Shown piece after piece: positions 1 to 7,704 of a stretch of 8,781 nt of DNA; within the stretch, counting starts at the first letter, position 1; every line of letters begins with the position of its first letter. The DNA comes from DATFYI01 sp035315125 (GTDB taxonomy: Bacteria; Chloroflexota; Anaerolineae; Anaerolineales; Anaerolineaceae). The notes under the pieces were generated by a model, which saw only the letters and a list, made by a program, of their open reading frames with translations, had not been told where the DNA came from and ran no database searches. The translations under genes were made by a program, and so were the position numbers. Location: the NCBI GenBank assembly GCA_035315125.1, contig DATFYI010000008.1:1-8781 (forward strand), given 5' to 3'.

Positions 1-96
1 CTATTAATCGGAATGGGGTTTCCATGGATTAAAAATGTACGCGGCGTCGGATACATCTTGGATTTAGAAGGTAAAGTTGCCGAGCTTCATGACTAA
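1..96 (+). CDS. OmpR-family response regulator, C-terminal fragment (5' end outside window)
   Basis: Reading frame 1 is open from the first base and ends at a TAA at 94-96, giving 31 residues. They contain 'IKNVRGVGYIL', the hallmark C-terminal wing hairpin of OmpR/PhoB winged-helix DNA-binding domains (consensus I.TVRGVGY.L). A short acidic tail follows before the stop. The receiver domain and most of the DNA-binding domain would lie left of the window. It faces the long - strand gene series, and its stop codon overlaps that of the EamA transporter, so the two genes meet tail to tail with no spacer. The family call rests on one short but very characteristic motif. Its target and partner kinase cannot be inferred. 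Confidence 0.8.
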   Translation, partial: LLIGMGFPWIKNVRGVGYILDLEGKVAELHD

Positions 97-1040
97 GATT
101 GCCAGGGAATATCGGTTGATGGAATTTTGGGTGGATTTAGCCAGGACAGAATGCCTGAAGTTAACCTTTTTTCGGGTGTAAACTTATCAAACCCGACTAA
201 TAATAGATTGGTTGTCAATAAGAATGCCCCCACCCACTGCAGGGTACTTAATCTTTCACCCAACCAGAATTGAGCCAACACTATAGTTACAATCAGTTCA
301 CCCAGGCCCAAAATGGCCGTCTGAAGGCCGCCCAGATGTTTAACTCCTGTGAACAGGGTAATCCGGGAAAAGAATGTCATGGCAGCCATGGCCAGGACGG
401 GCCACCAAAGATTTACTGTAAAAGTTTGTTTGGGATCGAAAATCAAATAAGTTGGAACAACCGTAACAAACATCGCTAAAAGAGTATAAAAAGTTACCGT
501 GGGTGCAGGTACCTCGTAAAGCACGCGCTGATTAATTAATAAGTGCAGCGCATAAAGCAAAGCTGATCCCAACATGAGCAATGCTCCAGTGATATCGACA
601 GCTTTAAAACCGGTGCAAATTAATAAAAATATGCCTGGGATAGAAAGGACCAGTCTGAATATTGTCAGTCTATTGATGGTCTGACGATCAATCAAAAGCC
701 AGAAAGCTAAAAACAACGGATAAAATGAATAAAGAAACTGGCCCACGCTGGCGTCTAACCGGCTGAGAGCCACGTAATATAAAATCGAACCCAAACCATT
801 AACAAAACCAGCCAGTAAACACCCGACCAGACCTACAAAATAGATATAAAAATGACGCCTCTGGAAGGCTAGCATTAATATCAGCAGCAGTAATAAAGCA
901 ACTCCAGTTCGAAAAGTGATCACTGCGAAGGGAGAAAACCCAAAAAGCATGGCTTTTTTCCCGAATATGGGAACCATACCCATGAAAATCGCAGATGAAA
1001 CGGCGGCCTGAATGCCTTTTAAACGTTGATTCGATTTCAT
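93..1040 (-). CDS. EamA/DMT-superfamily transporter (ten predicted membrane helices)
   Basis: This 315-residue, very hydrophobic protein has the layout of the drug/metabolite transporter superfamily: two tandem EamA repeats (about residues 8-142 and 150-284), each with five membrane segments. Segments lie near 11-30, 36-58, 66-92, 97-117, 126-143, 150-170, 180-201, 210-231, 236-258 and 265-284. The second repeat ends with the typical 'LGERLSTLQWVGAFLL' pattern at 260-275. About 30 polar residues form a cytoplasmic tail. Relatives in this family export amino acids or other small metabolites (RhtA and EamA of E. coli), but sequence alone does not give the substrate. It starts at an ATG 31 bases after the PLP enzyme gene on the same strand, so it is probably co-transcribed. 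There is no clear Shine-Dalgarno sequence, but an in-frame TAA nine bases before the ATG rules out an earlier start. The 3' end overlaps the stop of the convergent response regulator. Confidence 0.9.
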   Translation of the reverse strand: MKSNQRLKGIQAAVSSAIFMGMVPIFGKKAMLFGFSPFAVITFRTGVALLLLLILMLAFQRRHFYIYFVGLVGCLLAGFVNGLGSILYYVALSRLDASVGQFLYSFYPLFLAFWLLIDRQTINRLTIFRLVLSIPGIFLLICTGFKAVDITGALLMLGSALLYALHLLINQRVLYEVPAPTVTFYTLLAMFVTVVPTYLIFDPKQTFTVNLWWPVLAMAAMTFFSRITLFTGVKHLGGLQTAILGLGELIVTIVLAQFWLGERLSTLQWVGAFLLTTNLLLVGFDKFTPEKRLTSGILSWLNPPKIPSTDIPWQS

Positions 1041-1071
1041 AGTGATAAATTATCGAATGAGCCTTTTTTGA

Positions 1072-2754
1072 CTACCGCAACAAAGCTCGGACTTCATCTA
1101 AAAGCTCATCACTTAAGAAATCTCCTTTTTGCATAAGGGTCTGGATGTGGCCTTGCAATCGTTCCTTTTCCGCGGCCGTCAATTCTTTGGCGGTAACCAC
1201 AATCACAGGGATGTCGGCTGTCTCTGGGTTATTTTGTAAGGCATCCAATACGGCAAAGCCATCCATTTCAGGCATCATCAAATCCAGGATGATCAGGTTG
1301 GGGTGTTCTTTCTTGGCGAGATCGACTGCTTCGATTCCAGTGCTGGCTTCGAATAAAGTGTATTCTCCCTGAGTTTGTAGAATCCTACGTATCAGCCGAC
1401 GCACATCTGAATTATCATCAACGATAGCAATTCGTGGGAAGCGGTCGGTTGAAATTTTGCTTAGGGCTGCTAATAGACCCTCTTCCTGGCTTTCTTCCAT
1501 TTGACTGGGCAAGACGATATTCCTGGACCAACCCTCTCCCAGAATATTTCGTTCGATTGGCATCGTATGACCGCTGCAGTTTACCACTATAACCTCATTT
1601 GGTTTGATCATACCGCTTCGGACCATTTTTATGAGTCCCGCAAAAGCTACCGCTGCAGCAGGTTCCACTGATAGGCCTTCCATTTTTGCCAACAAATGCA
1701 TAGACCGGAAGGCATCTTCATCGCTAGCAAATTCAAATAAGCCACCTGAAGCTTTTTTCATCTTCTGGCGTAGTATTGTGTAGGCTCTACCTGGATCACC
1801 GGTTGCTAGAGTGGCAATCAAGGTATGAGGTGACTGTATTGGGGCGGCTGTATCGAGGTCCTGCTTCCAGGCATGTGTCATTGGAGCACAACCTTCGGCC
1901 TGAATGCAAGCTATTTTGGGTACACGTTCTACCAGTTTCATTTGCATCAATTCTGAGAAACCCTTAATAACGCCAAGCGGCCCTAATCCACCGCTGACTG
2001 CTTGTATATACCAATCCGGTGAGCGCCAGGGTGCAGCGGCATGATCTTCGATGATTGGTGGGGGACCGATTAAAGCAGTCAGTTGCTCAGATATTTCAAA
2101 AGCAATCGTTTTCATCGATTCAATGCACGAAATGCTGCGAGCACCGAGGTCAAGAAAAAGGCCACGTTGCTTTGCAAATTCTGCGGCAACTTGTTTTGCT
2201 TGATCATAAGAACCGGTAATTTTAATTACCTGTGTTCCATATAATGCTACTTCTCTCATTTTAGCTGCAGGTACCAGGCTGGTTAAAAATGCCCACAATT
2301 TTATCCCTGCTCGAGCTGCATAAGCTGAATATGAAATAGCGACATTACCGGTAGAAGCAGTGACCATTTCTGTAATGCCGGTTTCTTTTAAGCATGCGAT
2401 TGTAATAGCGGCCTGGCGATCTTTAAACGATGCTGTAGGTCCTTGCCTTTCATCTTTGATATAAATATTTGGACAACCCAGCATCATGCCCAGGTTGGTA
2501 GCTCGGATAAGTGGGGTCCCACCTTCGCCTAATGAAATATCAGGGTTAGGGCTACGTACCGGTAGAAGTTCACGATAACGCCAAATATCAAAAGGTCGGC
2601 CAGGCAATTGCAAGGGCAGAGAATGAGCTAAATCATCATAATCGTAACGGGCTTCTCTCCATGTGCTTCCACAATGTGGGCAGGCGGGGGCACCTGGATA
2701 AAAAGGCGCTTTATGACCACAGTCAATACATTCGACAATAAAATGAGATGCCAT
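1072..2754 (-). CDS. Threonine-synthase-like PLP enzyme fused to a C-terminal receiver (REC) domain
   Basis: 560 residues from the ATG at 2754. Residues 9-28 form a zinc ribbon (C9, C12, C25, C28), as in many threonine-synthase-like enzymes. Residues about 55-410 are a fold-type II PLP enzyme: 'SFKDR' at 109-113 supplies the Schiff-base lysine K111, 'STGN' at 134-137 fits the substrate carboxylate loop, 'SGGLGPLG' near 254-261 the PLP-phosphate loop, and 'CSGHT' near 393-397 the cofactor-ring contact. After a linker (about 411-438), residues 441-560 are a receiver domain with acidic pair D446/D447, phospho-acceptor D491 in 'LDLMMPEMDG', T521 and K543. No DNA-binding domain is present. The enzyme part should perform beta/gamma-replacement or elimination on an amino acid, but the region 205-216 departs from the threonine synthase substrate motif, so the reaction is unassigned. 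The gene follows the hybrid kinase by 30 bases, which suggests phosphorylation by it. An in-frame TTG at 2763 is a less likely start. Confidence 0.9.
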   Translation of the reverse strand: MASHFIVECIDCGHKAPFYPGAPACPHCGSTWREARYDYDDLAHSLPLQLPGRPFDIWRYRELLPVRSPNPDISLGEGGTPLIRATNLGMMLGCPNIYIKDERQGPTASFKDRQAAITIACLKETGITEMVTASTGNVAISYSAYAARAGIKLWAFLTSLVPAAKMREVALYGTQVIKITGSYDQAKQVAAEFAKQRGLFLDLGARSISCIESMKTIAFEISEQLTALIGPPPIIEDHAAAPWRSPDWYIQAVSGGLGPLGVIKGFSELMQMKLVERVPKIACIQAEGCAPMTHAWKQDLDTAAPIQSPHTLIATLATGDPGRAYTILRQKMKKASGGLFEFASDEDAFRSMHLLAKMEGLSVEPAAAVAFAGLIKMVRSGMIKPNEVIVVNCSGHTMPIERNILGEGWSRNIVLPSQMEESQEEGLLAALSKISTDRFPRIAIVDDNSDVRRLIRRILQTQGEYTLFEASTGIEAVDLAKKEHPNLIILDLMMPEMDGFAVLDALQNNPETADIPVIVVTAKELTAAEKERLQGHIQTLMQKGDFLSDELLDEVRALLR

Positions 2755-2757
2755 ATT

Positions 2758-2761
2758 CTCC
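2758..2761 (-). promoter_or_regulatory. Ribosome binding site for the PLP-REC fusion gene
   Basis: GGAG lies only three bases before the ATG at 2752-2754, which is short spacing. The alternative TTG start at 2761-2763 overlaps this motif and has only GGA directly abutting it upstream, so the ATG is preferred. The call is tentative. Confidence 0.45.
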
Positions 2762-2784
2762 AATCCATAAAACTGATGATTTAG

Positions 2785-5700
2785 TTATTTTTTATGCAAT
2801 TTATTTAAAATGGATTCTAAGGTATTCAGAAGCTCGTTTTCTTTTAATAAACCTTTTGTAAGTAATTGTTGGCCAAATTCTTCCAATTGTTGGTAATGTT
2901 CAAATGTAAGATCTGCCCCGCTGAGGACTATCACGGGTATATCGCGAAAAATTGGATTTGCTTGCAGTCTGTTAAGCAATGTAAAACCATCCATTTCCGG
3001 CATAAAAAGGTCAAGGATGATGATATCGGGTTGGTTACTCTGTAAATATTCCCAGCCTTCGCGGCCACCATTCATTGTCGTTACCTGATAGTTACTTTTT
3101 TCTTCAATAATTTTTTGTACCAGGCGCAAATCATCAGGATCATCATCAATAACTAATATATTATGTGCTTTTCCATCTTGATCCAGCCGGAGGATAGCAT
3201 TGTTGAGGTCTTCTTGTAAAAATGGCTTAACCAGGTAATCTGATGCCCCCATACTAAACCCTTTTTCTTCCTCTTCCAGTATGCTGCAGATAATTACTGG
3301 GATTTTGCGGGTTTCTGGGTCAGACTTTAATTCTTGCATTACTGCCCAGCCATCTTTATCCGGCATCATTATGTCCAATGTAATAGCAAATGGCCGGACT
3401 TCCTTGGCTTTCTTTACCGCTAGTTTTGGATCCGTACAGGCAATTACATGAATACCTTGCGGTTTTAAGAAGCGCTCATATAGGTTTATAACTTGAAAAT
3501 CATCGTCGATTGCCAATATTGCATTAGGATTACTTGCTATTTCGGTACTTGGGATGGTATCAAGTTTAGGTATTGGGACGGTGAAGAAAAATGTTGAACC
3601 TTTTCCGGGCTCGCTAGACAATAGACCAATCTTTCCTGCATGCATGTCGATAAGTGACTTGCAGATTGAAAGGCCCAAACCGGTTCCACCAGTTTTTCGA
3701 GTAGGCGAGTCGTCCACCTGTGAAAATGGTTGGAACAATTTAGCCTGATCCTCAGAGGAAATCCCCACGCCAGTGTCTGTGACCGTTATAACAAATTCCT
3801 TCTTACCGCTCTCGTTAATAGATATAGTTGCAGCGACTGTAATGGAGCCCTGTTCAGTAAACTTGGCAGCATTTGAAATCAGGTTCAATAAAACTTGGCG
3901 TATACGTGTCGAGTCAGCCCACATTGTAGGTAGATCTGCCGGGATATTTTGAACAAGCTTTATTGATTTATCTTTCACAAGGCCTATTGCAGTAGTCATC
4001 ACACTGTTGACCAAATCTGAGACATTGACCTCTGAGAATGACAATTCCATTTTTCCGGCTTCTATCTTTGACAGGTCAAGGATGTCATTGATAAGGCTCA
4101 GTAAGTGCTGGCCTGAGTTATAGATGGCAAGCAAATCTTGGGTTTGAACATCGTTGACAGGTCCATCAATTCCTTTTAAGATGACCCGTGAGAAACCGAT
4201 AATTGAATTAAGCGGTGTGCGTAGCTCATGGCTCATGTTTGCCAGGAATTGGTCTTTGAGCCGGTCAAGTTCTCTTATTTCAGCAATTGCTTTTTGGGAG
4301 AGTTCGTAAGCTTTTGCATTATCAATTGCAACTGCGATCTGATCTGCCAGAACCTGTAATACGGCGATATCATCCTGTGAGAAAGCGCTGGTACGGTTTG
4401 ACTGGATATCCAATACACCAATTACTTTCTTTCCCAGTTTGAGCGGAATACCCATTTCTGAGCGTGTTTCAGGTAATAATGGATTGGCGAAATATATATC
4501 ACTTTGTGAAGTATCGTTCACAACAACCGGGTTGCCGCTGCCAGCGACAGTACCGACGATGGTCTTTGAGCCAACCGCGAGCTTATGCATTCGTAGTTTT
4601 AATTCTTTACCGGCGTCACCAGTTGATTCCTGTATGATCGCAAATTTGCTTGATTCATCCAATAAGAATATTGACGAATGATTAAAATTAAATCGTTCAA
4701 CTACTAAGGTGACAATCCGGCTCAGCAAAGTTTCTAGCGAAAGTGTGCTGGAGGTATCTCTTGCTATTTCAGCAGCAGATTGAAGCTCAAGTGCCCGGCG
4801 TTGGGCTTCCCGCAGCAGTCGCTGTCTTTCAAGAGATACTCCAATTGTGTTGCCAGCAATCTGCAAAAGACGAGCTTCTTGAGGTTCAAATTTAGTACAC
4901 TGACGTGATCCGACAATCATGGCACCTGTCAATCGTCGACCGCTATGGAACGGTACGATTGCCACACTATTTATTGACATCTCCAACAATGTCTTTTTGG
5001 ATGACTGATCTAAATTTGAATGAGCGACATCTTCGATTACTGCCACCTCTTCAAACAAGCTTAGGATAAAAGGAAAAGACGAAACATTAATATGCCTTCC
5101 AATCAGGTGGTTTTCACCTTTAATGTCGTGGGCTCCAACAAATTCCAATGCTACGGGATTACCATCTGTTTCCTGGCTTACTTGAAGGATAATCGTCTGG
5201 TCGGCTTGCGCTGGCATGATGTTCCCGACCACGATAAAGATTAAATCCTGTGGATTAGATGCCTGAGCAATACCGCTACTGATCTTATACAACAATCCAG
5301 TTTCCGCCAGTGAGGCTTCCGTTTGCTGGAAGAGGCGCAAATTTTCAAGCGAAATTGCCATCTGATCAACCAGCGGTGGGTAAGAACGCATTTCTCGAGC
5401 AGTGAACTGGTGTTTTTCCTCAGAAAGCAGCAAGAAATATCCGAGGTGTCTTTTGCTGGCCCAAAGAGGCAAAATTGCGATTGCCCGAATTTCACGCCTG
5501 TTAAATGCTTCCTGCAAGGAAGCATTAATCCCCGATTCAAATGTATCGTTATAGAATACCGGAGAAGCGCTCAAAAAGCTGTATTCCAGCAACTCTTTTA
5601 AATATTCTGTTCCAATAGGTGGGGGTGGTGAACCATGTCCGCTGTACCAATTAGCTACAACATTGCTTCCAACAGGGTTACCGGCTAGATCATTGCTGAA

Positions 5701-7704
5701 TGTGACTAATACGGCGCGATTGAACCCAGATACATTAAGGCCCATTGTAATGGACGCCACCATTTCTTGCGTGTTATTTGCCAGAGCCAAACGGTGACTG
5801 GCTTTATAAAGCGATTCGGTTTCATCTAAGGAAATCTGTAGCTGGTCTAACAAGTCTTCGCGGATAAAGGTGTTTGAAAGTGCATCCGCCGCGACCCTCA
5901 GTACATTGATTTCTTCAACCTCCCATTGTCTTTCTGATTCAACCTGATCAAAAGCTATAAAGCTTGGATAATAGCTTTTTCCGGGAACAGAAATCAATAA
6001 AGTTGAATTTATTTGCTGGTCTTGAAGGAATTCTTTTTCGGGGGAGGGGAATTGATTGTAAATTCCTGCCAGCCAGCCTTTTTCCCGTAATTCTTTTGAC
6101 CAATATGGGAAAAGCGCTACTGGTAAATAGTGATTCTTAACCTTATCGAAGAATGTTGTTAGCTCTGGGTTCGTCCATTCAGCAATTGTTCTCCAGTAAA
6201 GACCACGCTCATCTTCTTGAATTTGAGCAAAGAATACTCGGCTGCAATCGGATGCCTTACCCAATGATTCCAAAACTTCCAATAGAGATTTTGTCCCGAA
6301 CTCCGTAAGACTGGCGACAGCCCTAGCTACATTCCCCTGGTATCTCTCACGATTTTCAATTGCTGAGAACGCGCTCGTGATTTCCTGGAACAGATTAGCG
6401 TTTTCAAGTGCTGTTGCTGCTTGTGAAGCGATTGTTGATAAAAGCTCGACCTGGATAGAACTGTAAGCATTTTCCTGCTGATAATTTTGCAAAATGATAG
6501 CGCCCAGTGGGCGATCGCCCGCCAGCAAAGGTATGGCTAATAACGAAGCTGGGATCTGCATAGGTAGGTCGATATTAGCTTCTTGCAAAGCTTCTTTGAC
6601 ATGGTCAGAAATCAAAAAAGTTGATTTAGAATGCAGTGGGTATTCGAATATTCCATTTGCCAGCATTTGATCCGGTATTTGGAGACGTTTACCATCGATT
6701 GAGTAAATTGGGAATGAAATGATGTTGAGTTCTGGATGATAAATAACAATGGAGAGGTTTTTATTTTCAACCAATTTGCCAATTGTTTGATGTACCAGCT
6801 CTAAAATCTCTGCTTGGCTGGCCAGCTTGCCTAATTTCTGACCCAGTTGGTTGAGCTCGGCCAAATCTTGATTCCGTTTTATGATTTCCTGTTCGGCACG
6901 AATTCTCTCATTTAATTCTTGTTGCGCAGTTTCATAAAGTTGGGCATTTTCTAATGCCAGAGCCAGTTGATTTGATACTTCTTGGACTAATAACTGCTCA
7001 TCTTCACTCCATTTGCGTGGCCCTTTGTCGTCAAGTATTTCCAATAACCCGGTATTTTGCTGACCCAATTTGAATGGCACCGCAATTGCAGCAGGATCTT
7101 TATCTTCAGAAGATTGGCTTAATAACTGCTTCTGAAGCAAACTTTCCCTGCCAATTTTCGACCAGGCCTGAGAGGACTGAGCAACATGGCCATCGATAAT
7201 TGCTATTCCATTGATTCCCTGTTTGGGATGTGCCTCCGCAGTTTTGGGTATCTCAGATACTTGCAAAGAACCTGAGTTAATATCACTTGGTTGGTCTTCA
7301 GCTTGCTGGGAGATTATCTGGGTAAATCCATGAAAATTCGTTTTATATCCATTTTCTGAATATGGTGAAAAAATATAAAGACGGGTAATGATCCATCTCC
7401 CACTTTTGTTGAGCATATGTACAGTAATATCCGCGGGAAGATTTGACCGATCAAAGCACCTTGATAATTCTGGTTTTGACTCCGGGTGAATCCGGTATGT
7501 AAAAATAGATTGGCCACATACATTTTCAGGTGTGACACCCAGGCAGTCATAGACTTCTGCACTGCAAGAAACAAAAATACCTTCAGAGTTACATTCCCAG
7601 GTCCATCCCGATTGAATAGCAGGCTGCTCTAACGGGAGAGGAAGATCTTGTGTAATATTTGTTAGAAGATTATCGAGCCGGCTGTAAAGTTGTTTCTTGG
7701 ACAT
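2785..7704 (-). CDS. Soluble hybrid histidine kinase: PAS, about six GAF units, HisKA, HATPase, two REC domains
   Basis: 1639 residues with no signal peptide or membrane segment, so it should sense in the cytoplasm. In order: a PAS domain (about 33-133); GAF units ending near residues 257 (a short one), 439, 615, 792, 965 and 1134; HisKA with phospho-accepting H1159 in 'SHELRTPLNSIIGF'; HATPase with N1274 and N1278 (N box), 'DTGVGI' 1310-1315 (G1), 'LFQPF' 1323-1327 (F box) and 'GGTGLGLSI' 1339-1347 (G2); REC1 (about 1395-1508: D1400/D1401, acceptor D1444, S1474, K1493-P); REC2 (about 1515-1635: D1520/D1521, acceptor D1565, S1595, K1617-G). All catalytic boxes look intact. No HPt domain is seen, so relay beyond REC1/REC2 needs a partner elsewhere. 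Five of the protein's ten cysteines sit in the PAS domain. The start is the ATG at 7704, preceded by AGGAG, inside the end of the ParA gene (35-base overlap). The ligands of the GAF units are unknown. Confidence 0.95.
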   Translation of the reverse strand: MSKKQLYSRLDNLLTNITQDLPLPLEQPAIQSGWTWECNSEGIFVSCSAEVYDCLGVTPENVCGQSIFTYRIHPESKPELSRCFDRSNLPADITVHMLNKSGRWIITRLYIFSPYSENGYKTNFHGFTQIISQQAEDQPSDINSGSLQVSEIPKTAEAHPKQGINGIAIIDGHVAQSSQAWSKIGRESLLQKQLLSQSSEDKDPAAIAVPFKLGQQNTGLLEILDDKGPRKWSEDEQLLVQEVSNQLALALENAQLYETAQQELNERIRAEQEIIKRNQDLAELNQLGQKLGKLASQAEILELVHQTIGKLVENKNLSIVIYHPELNIISFPIYSIDGKRLQIPDQMLANGIFEYPLHSKSTFLISDHVKEALQEANIDLPMQIPASLLAIPLLAGDRPLGAIILQNYQQENAYSSIQVELLSTIASQAATALENANLFQEITSAFSAIENRERYQGNVARAVASLTEFGTKSLLEVLESLGKASDCSRVFFAQIQEDERGLYWRTIAEWTNPELTTFFDKVKNHYLPVALFPYWSKELREKGWLAGIYNQFPSPEKEFLQDQQINSTLLISVPGKSYYPSFIAFDQVESERQWEVEEINVLRVAADALSNTFIREDLLDQLQISLDETESLYKASHRLALANNTQEMVASITMGLNVSGFNRAVLVTFSNDLAGNPVGSNVVANWYSGHGSPPPPIGTEYLKELLEYSFLSASPVFYNDTFESGINASLQEAFNRREIRAIAILPLWASKRHLGYFLLLSEEKHQFTAREMRSYPPLVDQMAISLENLRLFQQTEASLAETGLLYKISSGIAQASNPQDLIFIVVGNIMPAQADQTIILQVSQETDGNPVALEFVGAHDIKGENHLIGRHINVSSFPFILSLFEEVAVIEDVAHSNLDQSSKKTLLEMSINSVAIVPFHSGRRLTGAMIVGSRQCTKFEPQEARLLQIAGNTIGVSLERQRLLREAQRRALELQSAAEIARDTSSTLSLETLLSRIVTLVVERFNFNHSSIFLLDESSKFAIIQESTGDAGKELKLRMHKLAVGSKTIVGTVAGSGNPVVVNDTSQSDIYFANPLLPETRSEMGIPLKLGKKVIGVLDIQSNRTSAFSQDDIAVLQVLADQIAVAIDNAKAYELSQKAIAEIRELDRLKDQFLANMSHELRTPLNSIIGFSRVILKGIDGPVNDVQTQDLLAIYNSGQHLLSLINDILDLSKIEAGKMELSFSEVNVSDLVNSVMTTAIGLVKDKSIKLVQNIPADLPTMWADSTRIRQVLLNLISNAAKFTEQGSITVAATISINESGKKEFVITVTDTGVGISSEDQAKLFQPFSQVDDSPTRKTGGTGLGLSICKSLIDMHAGKIGLLSSEPGKGSTFFFTVPIPKLDTIPSTEIASNPNAILAIDDDFQVINLYERFLKPQGIHVIACTDPKLAVKKAKEVRPFAITLDIMMPDKDGWAVMQELKSDPETRKIPVIICSILEEEEKGFSMGASDYLVKPFLQEDLNNAILRLDQDGKAHNILVIDDDPDDLRLVQKIIEEKSNYQVTTMNGGREGWEYLQSNQPDIIILDLFMPEMDGFTLLNRLQANPIFRDIPVIVLSGADLTFEHYQQLEEFGQQLLTKGLLKENELLNTLESILNKLHKK

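Noticed and set aside
142..176. Possible terminator hairpin for the + strand response regulator (CAGG/CCTG, or CCTGAA/TTCGGG, near a T run)
   Set aside because: Stems are only four to six pairs with large loops. The T run is either in the loop or too far from the stem, and the region is fully coded on the other strand.
1044..1054. Perfect 5-base inverted repeat (GATAA-A-TTATC) just before the transporter start
   Set aside because: It is short and AT-rich, so it is likely to occur by chance. It has no GC stem or T run for a terminator and no known operator match. On the - strand it includes GATAAT, but no good -35 element was seen.
2752..2763. TTG at 2763 as the start of the PLP-REC gene
   Set aside because: The ATG nine bases further in is the stronger start codon, has GGAG before it, and still leaves the zinc ribbon complete. 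The TTG has only GGA directly abutting it.
5241..5601. Two overlapping open frames of about 95 codons, one on each strand, inside the kinase gene
   Set aside because: Both lie within a GAF unit with an uninterrupted kinase frame. Their translations show no recognisable domain and no ribosome binding site was evident. They are shadow frames.
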